From contig JBFLYW010000047.1 in NCBI GenBank assembly GCA_040756515.1, positions 1 through 18,503 of the forward strand: a DNA stretch of 18,503 bases, read 5' to 3'. Under the pieces are notes generated by a model. The model saw nothing but the letters and a program-made list of their open reading frames with translations. It ran no database searches and had not been told where the DNA came from. The translations under genes and the position numbers were made by a program. Of the stretch, positions 6,647-13,339 are shown piece after piece; position 1 is the stretch's first letter; each line of letters begins with the position of its first letter. Source of the stretch: DSXH01 sp020724325 (lineage in GTDB: Bacteria; Bacteroidota; Ignavibacteria; Ignavibacteriales; Melioribacteraceae).

Positions 6647-8743
6647 ATGAAATTGTTCAATGTCTCTTTGTTTTATTTAATAATGCTGGTTGTCAATTCA
6701 ACAGGACAAAGTCTTTCGGAGCAGCGAAAAACTTGGAGAGCAGATAACGGAAACGGAACATATACAAATCCAATTTTCTTTGATGAGTTCTCCGATCCAG
6801 ATTTAATTCGTGTAGGCGACGATTATTATTTAACCGGAACAACTATGCACTCAATGCCTGGTCTTCCTGTTTTACATTCAAGAGATTTGGTTAACTGGAG
6901 ATTCCTCAGTTATGCAATGGAAAAATTGGATTTGGGTCCGGAGTTTAGATTAGAAGAAGGGAAGGAAATATATGGACAGGGAATATGGGCGCCTTGTTTT
7001 CGTTTTCATAATGGAACGTTTTATATCTGGTCTAATGTAAACAGGAAAAAGACACAGTTCTTTTCTGCTGCTAATCCGTCCGGACCATGGACACATTCCG
7101 AAATGAATGTTTCACTACATGATCTTTCAGTACTCTTTGACGATGACGGAAAAGTTTATGTAGTATGGGGTTATGACGAAATAAGATTAGCAGAATTAAC
7201 TGAAGATTTCAAAGATATCAAACAAGGAACCGAGAAAATAATTATTCCAAAAGGGAGCGGAGCTGGCGAAGGAAGCCACTTCTACAAAATAAACGGAAAA
7301 TATTTTATTACAATAACAAACTGGGATCCGGTATGCTACCATGTATGCGCCCGCGCTGATAATCCTTACGGACCATATGAAATTACAACAATTAGTGCAG
7401 AAGAAAATTTAGGAATAGGTACGGGATGGCGGTTACCTTATTCTGAAAAGGAAAAAAAATTTACTGTTGTTCCTCCTCCTGAAAACCACGTCGGCTGCAT
7501 ACCGCTTCATCAAGGAGGAATTGTACAAACACAAACCGGTGAGTGGTGGGGATTTTCTATGATGGACCATAACTCTGTAGGAAGACTTTTATGTTTGTCG
7601 CCGGTTACCTGGGAGAATGGATTGCCCTATTTCGGATTACCCGGCAATCTTACCCGAACACCACGTACATGGGTTAAACCAAATACTGGTTTTACTTCTA
7701 ATCCCAAAGCTCCATACGAACGGTGCGATGATTTTTCAGATGCTAAACTAAAACCAATTTGGCAATGGAATCATCTCCCTGTAAATGCAAATTGGTCTTT
7801 AACAGAGAGAAAAGGGTATTTAAGTTTAAGATCCATGCCAGCCGAAAATTTTTGGTTTGCAAAAAACACTCTTACACAACGGGCAATAGGACCGGAATCA
7901 ATTGCTACAACAGAATTAGATATAACCGGATTACAACCGGGTGATATTGCCGGACTTGCCTTATTAAATTTTCCTTATGCATGGATAGGAATTAAACACG
8001 GGGATGAAGATTCTGAAATTCAGCATTTTGATCAACGCACAAACTTGCTCGAGCGCGTAAAAATTAATTTGAAGAAAATCTGGCTGCGTGTTGAATGCAA
8101 CTTTGATACAGAGTTTGCACGATTTAGCTACAGTACTGATGGTAAAACATATTTACCGATCGGTGATAAATTTATAATGGCATTTCAACTAAAAACATTC
8201 CAGGGTGTGCGCTTCGGGTTATTCAATTATAATACAAGTGGTTTAGAAGGAGGAATTGCGGCATTTAATTCGTTCGATCTACACGAACCGCGTCCAAGCG
8301 GACTAACAAAACCAATTCCTTATGGTAAAACAATTTCATTAACAAGTCTTGCAGATAATACAGTGCTGGTTAACTGGAAAAATTTTTTAAGACCTGTTTC
8401 TGCAGACCACGAACTCGCTAAAGGAATAGCTTCTCATTTCAAAATAATTGATAAAGGAAATGGAAGAATTGCATTACAATCAAAATTAGACGGCGGTTTT
8501 GTAACCGTAAAGAATGTTGGCAGAATGAGCGAAGTACGAATTGAAAAAGATGAATTAGGCGAAGCATCTACATTTCAGTGGATTGATATGCTTAAAGATG
8601 ATTTAGTGTTGCTATCGCTTAAAACGAACCGATACCTCTTTGTTGATCCTTTTGCAGGAAGTCTTTGCTCGGCAGATTCGCGTGGTACCAGACCGGATAG
8701 GAAGGACGGCACATGTTTTACATGGAATGTTATAGACAAGTAA
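6647..8743 (+). CDS. Secreted GH43 beta-xylosidase/arabinofuranosidase with beta-trefoil C-terminus
   Basis: A 698-residue, three-domain enzyme after a signal peptide (residues 1 to about 20). The GH43 five-bladed propeller (about 36-345) has all three catalytic carboxylates: base Asp50 in FSDPDLIRVGDDYY, pKa-tuning Asp159 in LHDLSVLFDDDG, and acid Glu208 in GEGSHFYK. The usual EGPHLYK is EGSHFYK here. His288 in LHQGG matches the family's metal-site histidine. A concanavalin-like beta-sandwich follows (about 360-548, GH43 C2-type), which in beta-xylosidases closes the active site. The last 135 residues (about 563-698) look like a fascin/AbfB-like beta-trefoil, with repeated 'G.IALQSKLDGGFVTV'-type strands and a probable carbohydrate-binding role. 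The product is probably xylose or arabinose from xylan fragments; substrate preference cannot be read. No T9SS tail, so a periplasmic location is plausible. Confidence 0.87.
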   Translation: MKLFNVSLFYLIMLVVNSTGQSLSEQRKTWRADNGNGTYTNPIFFDEFSDPDLIRVGDDYYLTGTTMHSMPGLPVLHSRDLVNWRFLSYAMEKLDLGPEFRLEEGKEIYGQGIWAPCFRFHNGTFYIWSNVNRKKTQFFSAANPSGPWTHSEMNVSLHDLSVLFDDDGKVYVVWGYDEIRLAELTEDFKDIKQGTEKIIIPKGSGAGEGSHFYKINGKYFITITNWDPVCYHVCARADNPYGPYEITTISAEENLGIGTGWRLPYSEKEKKFTVVPPPENHVGCIPLHQGGIVQTQTGEWWGFSMMDHNSVGRLLCLSPVTWENGLPYFGLPGNLTRTPRTWVKPNTGFTSNPKAPYERCDDFSDAKLKPIWQWNHLPVNANWSLTERKGYLSLRSMPAENFWFAKNTLTQRAIGPESIATTELDITGLQPGDIAGLALLNFPYAWIGIKHGDEDSEIQHFDQRTNLLERVKINLKKIWLRVECNFDTEFARFSYSTDGKTYLPIGDKFIMAFQLKTFQGVRFGLFNYNTSGLEGGIAAFNSFDLHEPRPSGLTKPIPYGKTISLTSLADNTVLVNWKNFLRPVSADHELAKGIASHFKIIDKGNGRIALQSKLDGGFVTVKNVGRMSEVRIEKDELGEASTFQWIDMLKDDLVLLSLKTNRYLFVDPFAGSLCSADSRGTRPDRKDGTCFTWNVIDK

Positions 8744-8786
8744 GAACAGTATTGAGTTACAAAGATAAATTTCTGAAAAATTCATA

Positions 8787-8854
8787 AGTGTCATTTCGAA
8801 TCCCGCGAAGGGGATGAGAAGTGTCATTTCGAATCCCGCAAAGCGGGATGAGGA
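8787..8854. repeat. Two tandem 33-35-bp extragenic palindromes
   Basis: Copy 1 (8787-8819) and copy 2 (8820-8854) share AGTGTCATTTCGAATCCCGC followed by GATGAG. Copy 2 has the perfect hairpin TCCCGC-AAA-GCGGGA; copy 1 has lost one base and its stem is imperfect. The TGTCATTTCGAA...GATGAGAA pattern is recognisable as a dispersed extragenic repeat type common in Bacteroidota-group genomes. It has no coding function. Confidence 0.7.
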
Positions 8855-8940
8855 ACTCAATAACCTTGATGGTCATGAGAAATTAATTGACAACTCTTGA
8901 CCTTCAAGGTTTAGGTTTGACCTCTTCCGATGAATCGGGC

Positions 8941-8980
8941 TCGAAATGTTATTTCGAAGGAGCGAAGCGACTGAGAAATG
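8941..8980. repeat. Third extragenic palindrome, 'GAGCGAAGCGACTGAGAAAT' type
   Basis: A perfect 7-bp hairpin TCGAAAT-GTT-ATTTCGA (8941-8957) overlaps a unit that reads ATGTTATTTCGAAG, then GAGCGAAGCGACTGAGAAAT. It shares the 'TGT(C/T)ATTTCGAA' start and 'GAGAA' end with the two copies at 8787-8854 but has a different centre, so it is a second subtype of the same repeat family. Confidence 0.6.
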
Positions 8981-9066
8981 GCAAGCGATATTTTCCAGAA
9001 GTTACAAAAAAATAATACAAAAAAGTCCTTGTCGGAAATTTTACAATGTAATATAAGAGAACGAAA

Positions 9067-10971
9067 ATGAAGAGAATTTCAGCTCCCAAAAATCACAACA
9101 AAATTTGTTTCGGTTTATTGATTGTTTTTTTGTTTGCCCAGATTATTTTCCCGCCGCAAAATTATTATCAAACAATATCGGTTAGCGGAAAAATTACCGC
9201 ATCAAATGTAGGTGTGCGAAATGCTTCTGTTGCTTTAATTAATGAGCACGATACTACAAAAAAATATTATGCCGTTACAGATAATGACGGAAATTACAGC
9301 ATAGGAATTATTACGTCTGTTAATTCGGATGGCAGCAATATTCCTTTGGCATTTCAACTTGAACAGAATTATCCTAATCCATTCTCCCACACAACGGCAA
9401 TAGTTTATAAACTTAACCGAAATGCAGATACTCAGCTAAGAATTTATGATGTGCTTGGCAGAGAAGTAAGAAAATTTAACTTCGATAATCAATCAGCCGG
9501 AATTCACGGAATTCATTGGGATGGTAAAAACAACTACGGCAGAAAGCTGGCGCCGGGAGTCTATTTTTACCAGCTTATTTCAGGCAGTGAGGCAGTTACA
9601 AAAAAAATGATCTTCGGTACCAACCGCCAAGAAAATTTTACATTACCAAATTTTGTTTCATCTGCTTTATTAAATGAATCTAAACTTGAAACTACGTTTG
9701 TTCAGAGCAACTATTTTAGAATTGAAGTCGAAAACCTGTCTAACACTTTTCCTCCAATTATTTCGAAAAAAATTAGTAATGTTTCGGTTAAGAGAGATAC
9801 AACAATAAATATAAGTTTAGATACACAGTCAGCTGTTCCGGTAGTTACTGTTTACAAAGATAGTACGCAACAAATAATAAGAGGTTTTGGTGCAGCCAAT
9901 ATTGTTAGCTGGCGACCGGATATGACTTCCAGTCAAATCACCAAAGCGTTTGGAACGGGTGACGGACAAATAGGATTTTCTTTGCTCCGTTTAAGAGTGC
10001 CGTACAGCGGAACAGATCAGGATTTTAGTCTACAGGTTCCAACGTCTAAAACGGCACATCAAATGGGTGTTACAATTATTGCATCTCCCTGGTCGCCTCC
10101 GCCAAGCATGAAAACTAATAATAACATTGTAGGAGGCAGATTGAAAGAAAGTTCTTATGCAGATTATGCGGCTCACTTAAATTCATTCGTTGACTATATG
10201 GGCAGAAACGGCGTTCCAATTTATGCTATCTCCGTTCAGAACGAACCGGATATTCAAGTAACTTACGAATCATGCGACTGGAACGCTGCCGAGATGACAA
10301 AATTTGTAAAAGAAAACGGCGCTTCAATCAATACTAAAGTAATTGTACCGGAATCATTCAATTTCAATAAAACAATATCCAACGCAATTCTAAATGATCC
10401 CGATGCAGAAAAGAATGTTGATATAATTGGAGGACATCTCTACGGCGGCGGATTAGAAAGTTATCCTCTTGCTGCTGCCAAAGGAAAAGAATTATGGATG
10501 ACTGAATATCTTGATCTCGATACTTCATGGACTGCAAATTTAGGAACCGGTACTCAAATTCAAAACTGCATGAATGCCGGCATGAATGCTTATATATGGT
10601 GGTACATTGTAAGATTCTACGGACCAATTCATGAAAACGGATATGTTACTAAACGCGGTTATGTTATGTCCCAGTTTGCACGCTTTGTTAGACCGGGATA
10701 TTATAAGATAAAATCCTCTCCGCCTCATCGTAATGTATTTGTAACAGCTTATAAGGGTAATGATTCTAAAATAGTGATAGTTGCATCAAATATTACTTAC
10801 TCACCAATAATTTATTCATTCGATATTCCAAACAGCACGGTTAATTCTTTTACACCTTACACTACCACTCAAACAAAAAGCTGTGTTAAGGGGAATGATA
10901 TTAAAATGATTAATGGAAGAATAACGGTTATACTGGAACCATCGAGCATTACTACTTATGTAGCAAACTGA
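9067..10971 (+). CDS. GH30 glucuronoxylanase-like enzyme with internal T9SS-type module
   Basis: A 634-residue secreted enzyme. Residues 1-30 form a signal-like hydrophobic leader. Residues 36-84 resemble a carboxypeptidase-regulatory-like beta-sandwich (VSGKITASNVGVRNASVALI... TDNDGNYSIGI). Residues 93-184 are a FlgD/T9SS sorting-type Ig module (FQLEQNYPNPFSHTT... LRIYDVLGREV... APGVYFYQL... KKMIFG). Residues 185-252 appear to continue the first sandwich. The catalytic part (about 258-634) is GH30 subfamily 8-like: SPWSPPPSMK, acid/base Glu393 in VQNEPD, nucleophile Glu480 in WMTEY, then a beta side domain. This group cuts beta-1,4-xylan, often where methylglucuronic acid decorates it. The loop WWYIVRFYG (511-519) keeps one Arg (516) in the region that binds glucuronate in characterised enzymes. 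A sorting module is normally C-terminal; here it is internal. The second GH43 gene follows after 33 bases. Confidence 0.88.
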   Translation: MKRISAPKNHNKICFGLLIVFLFAQIIFPPQNYYQTISVSGKITASNVGVRNASVALINEHDTTKKYYAVTDNDGNYSIGIITSVNSDGSNIPLAFQLEQNYPNPFSHTTAIVYKLNRNADTQLRIYDVLGREVRKFNFDNQSAGIHGIHWDGKNNYGRKLAPGVYFYQLISGSEAVTKKMIFGTNRQENFTLPNFVSSALLNESKLETTFVQSNYFRIEVENLSNTFPPIISKKISNVSVKRDTTINISLDTQSAVPVVTVYKDSTQQIIRGFGAANIVSWRPDMTSSQITKAFGTGDGQIGFSLLRLRVPYSGTDQDFSLQVPTSKTAHQMGVTIIASPWSPPPSMKTNNNIVGGRLKESSYADYAAHLNSFVDYMGRNGVPIYAISVQNEPDIQVTYESCDWNAAEMTKFVKENGASINTKVIVPESFNFNKTISNAILNDPDAEKNVDIIGGHLYGGGLESYPLAAAKGKELWMTEYLDLDTSWTANLGTGTQIQNCMNAGMNAYIWWYIVRFYGPIHENGYVTKRGYVMSQFARFVRPGYYKIKSSPPHRNVFVTAYKGNDSKIVIVASNITYSPIIYSFDIPNSTVNSFTPYTTTQTKSCVKGNDIKMINGRITVILEPSSITTYVAN

Positions 10972-10987
10972 AATAATAACTGAAATT

Positions 10988-10993
10988 GAGGAG
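10988..10993 (+). promoter_or_regulatory. Strong Shine-Dalgarno before the CBM6-GH43 gene
   Basis: GAGGAG lies 11 bases upstream of the ATG at 11005, in the 33-base gap after the GH30 gene. It is the clearest ribosome-binding site in the hydrolase cluster, and it supports translation of this gene from a shared GH30-GH43 message. Confidence 0.5.
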
Positions 10994-11004
10994 TATTATT
11001 TCTT

Positions 11005-13305
11005 ATGAATTTTTTTAGAGTATTGATTTTGTTGATTCTTGCCTATGCAATTTGCCCGGCTCAATCTGCTTCATTCAAAACATATATGAATCCCGTAATC
11101 CCCGGCGATCATCCTGATTGCACATTAACAAAAGTCGGTAATCATTTTTACACAACAGGTTCATCATTCAATCCGACGCCAGTAATTTATCATTCAACTA
11201 ATTTGGTTCACTGGGAAGCTGTTGCTCAGCCGGTTAGTGCCGCATGGTCCGGTTATGGTGATGCACCGGCTGGAGGGTGCTGGGGCGGACAAGTTGTATT
11301 CTATAATAATAAATGGTGGCATTTTTTCTCGCGCAACAATAAAATGCATTTTACAACCGCAGATGATATACGCGGTACATGGACACTGCCAACACAAATA
11401 AATACACCTGCTCAGGTTCCGGGATTAGGTTACGATAATTCTATTTTTATTGATGATGACGGAAGCTGGTATTTACTTGTTAAGAATGGACAGGTAAATA
11501 ACTGGATTGTACAACTTGGTAATGATGGTCAACCTCAAGGTGCTGTTTACGATTTACGCTGGCTTAATCCCGCACCAAACTACCCCTTCAGCTGGGCTGA
11601 AGGTCCTGTTATGTGGAAATATAAAGGATATTATTATTATTCATTCGCCCGTAATGTTGGCGGCGGACAAAAAGTTTTCAGAAGTACAAAATTAACCGAT
11701 GATCAAAACTCGTGGGAGAATCTTGGCGACTTCTTCAATGAAAATGATCCGTTGAAGCCGTATGCATTGTTTCAAGGTCCGAACCATAGTTCCGCAGTTG
11801 TTATGCTGGACGACAGCACACATTGGGTTATTCATCCCTTATGGCGTAAAGAAAATAACAATGAATGGTACGGTCAGGGCAGACAGGGTTTGCTAAATCA
11901 GGTTCGTTACGATGCTAATTTAAAACCGACTGCAGATTATCCGATTAATGTTCCCAAAGACGCTCCTAAACTTCCGAGCAGCGGAATTCCATGGATGGTT
12001 CCTCATTCGGATTTTTTTGATTCGGAAAAATTAAATCCCGAATGGTCTTTTTTAGGATTCACTCCAGAAAGTTCGTGGTCGCTTTCCGAACGCCCAGGGT
12101 GGTTAAGGTTATCTAATAAACGCAAACCAAATACTATCATAAAAAATGATGGCGAACATAATTATTCACTGATTACAAAATTGGATTTCAATCCAGGGTC
12201 TCTTTACGATCTTGCCGGCATCTGGATTTTTAACGGAAAGCAAACCCTATTTGCAAAACTTTTTAGTTCAACAGACAGCACCGGAAATAAAGTTATCGGG
12301 TTCAGTTATAAAACAACTTATTACGAAGTTAAGAATCCTAATGCGAAGGACAATATTGTTTTGCTGAAACTTGTTAGAGCGAATCATACATTAACCGGAT
12401 ATTTTAGTTTGGATGGATATAACTGGACTCGGGTTGGAAGCAGCATTGATGTAACTGATATGGATGGATTTCAATCAGATTATAATTCGTGGACGGGTAA
12501 CCGACAGGGTTTGTTTGTTCAGGGAAATATTCCGGCTTATTTCGATTACTATATTTACCGCGATGCATACACACCAATAGAAGCGGAATACCCTGCAAAT
12601 CAATTCGGAACTACTCCGCCATCCAGACCAAGCGCAATCAGTTTTCTTGATGAAATACATAACAATGATTGGGCGTTGTATGCCGGCGTTGAATTTGGCA
12701 ACAGCCAATATGTAAAGAGCCCGGATTCACTTTTAATAATTGCAGCTTGCGGATCATCCGGCGGTACAATAGAAGTCTGGTTAGATTCATTGGACTCGAA
12801 TGATAAAATAGCCGAGTGTGTAATTACAAACACAGGTGATTGGAACACCTATAAAACATTTTCAACTAAAGTTCTTAAAAATGTTTCGGGCAACCGCGAT
12901 GTTTACCTCAGATTCAAAGGTTCAGTAAGTGATAAACTTTTTAATCTGCAATCGCTAACTTTTATAGATAGTACACCACTAACATCAATTCAAGAAACTA
13001 CTTCAGATTATCTTCCTGATAAATTTATACTAGAACAGAACTATCCCAATCCCTTTAATCCGCTTACAACAATTAAATTCACAATCCCAAACATTGGGCA
13101 GAAGAATGCTTCGTCAATGCAAAAAGTATTATTAAAGGTGTATGATTTACTTGGCAATGAAATCGCCACACTTGTTGATGAGTATAAATTACCCGGAAAT
13201 TATACAGTAAAGTTTAATGCCGGGAATATATCGAGCGGAATTTATTTCTACCGGCTTCATACATCTGATTTTACTGAAACAAAGAAGTTCGTTCTGATAA
13301 AATGA
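11005..13305 (+). CDS. Extracellular GH43 enzyme with CBM6 and C-terminal T9SS sorting domain
   Basis: A 766-residue modular enzyme with signal peptide (residues 1-20, cut near CPAQ-S). The GH43 propeller (about 26-325) has base Asp38 in GDHPDCT, modulator Asp144 in GYDNSIFIDDDG and acid Glu199 in WAEGPVMWKYKG. A beta-sandwich (about 335-520, GH43 C2-type) follows. Residues about 524-653 look like a CBM6 (start IEAEYPANQFG, later GGTIEVWLDS and DVYLRFKG...LFNL), a module that binds xylan or xylo-oligosaccharide chains. Residues 670-766 are a T9SS type A sorting domain (FILEQNYPNPFNP... LKVYDLLGNEI... SSGIYFYRL... KKFVLIK), so it is probably exported across the outer membrane and attached or released at the cell surface. 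The activity is most likely beta-xylosidase, alpha-L-arabinofuranosidase or both. It differs from the first GH43 in its accessory modules and location, so the two are not redundant. Confidence 0.9.
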   Translation: MNFFRVLILLILAYAICPAQSASFKTYMNPVIPGDHPDCTLTKVGNHFYTTGSSFNPTPVIYHSTNLVHWEAVAQPVSAAWSGYGDAPAGGCWGGQVVFYNNKWWHFFSRNNKMHFTTADDIRGTWTLPTQINTPAQVPGLGYDNSIFIDDDGSWYLLVKNGQVNNWIVQLGNDGQPQGAVYDLRWLNPAPNYPFSWAEGPVMWKYKGYYYYSFARNVGGGQKVFRSTKLTDDQNSWENLGDFFNENDPLKPYALFQGPNHSSAVVMLDDSTHWVIHPLWRKENNNEWYGQGRQGLLNQVRYDANLKPTADYPINVPKDAPKLPSSGIPWMVPHSDFFDSEKLNPEWSFLGFTPESSWSLSERPGWLRLSNKRKPNTIIKNDGEHNYSLITKLDFNPGSLYDLAGIWIFNGKQTLFAKLFSSTDSTGNKVIGFSYKTTYYEVKNPNAKDNIVLLKLVRANHTLTGYFSLDGYNWTRVGSSIDVTDMDGFQSDYNSWTGNRQGLFVQGNIPAYFDYYIYRDAYTPIEAEYPANQFGTTPPSRPSAISFLDEIHNNDWALYAGVEFGNSQYVKSPDSLLIIAACGSSGGTIEVWLDSLDSNDKIAECVITNTGDWNTYKTFSTKVLKNVSGNRDVYLRFKGSVSDKLFNLQSLTFIDSTPLTSIQETTSDYLPDKFILEQNYPNPFNPLTTIKFTIPNIGQKNASSMQKVLLKVYDLLGNEIATLVDEYKLPGNYTVKFNAGNISSGIYFYRLHTSDFTETKKFVLIK

Positions 13306-13316
13306 ACCGAACTTCT
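13283..13316. terminator. Hairpin between convergent GH43 and aceF genes
   Basis: AGAAGTTCG (13283-13291) and CGAACTTCT (13308-13316) form a perfect 9-bp stem that can extend inward by about three base pairs across a bulged C. The left arm lies in the last codons of the GH43 gene, and its stop codon lies in the loop. Read on the minus strand the stem is followed by TTGTTTC, so it may end aceF transcription better than GH43 transcription. It lies in the 34-bp space between two convergent stop codons and its flank, where a shared terminator is expected. Confidence 0.5.
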
Positions 13317-13339
13317 AACGCTTCTAAAATTTTACACCG

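Larger units (their letters stand above)
8744..9066. other. 323-bp gap filled with extragenic palindromic repeats
   Basis: This is the only long gap within the hydrolase cluster. It contains two tandem copies of a 33-35-bp palindrome (8787-8854), an odd-centred palindrome ACCTTCAAGGT (8900-8910), a degenerate CCGA/TCGG hairpin (about 8927-8938), and a third palindromic unit at 8941-8980. No gene is credible here. Open frames through it on the minus strand give only repeat-derived peptides. It may stabilise upstream mRNA or end it, so GH30 and the second GH43 could be a separate transcript from the first two genes. Confidence 0.6.

Noticed and set aside
8612..8860. 82-codon minus-strand open frame
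   Set aside because: Its first half is the translation of extragenic palindromes and the rest is antisense to the GH43 gene.
8887..8915. Promoter for the GH30 gene with TTGACA at 8887
   Set aside because: The -35 match is perfect, but no acceptable -10 box follows at 16-18 bases, and the stretch is part of the repeat-filled gap.
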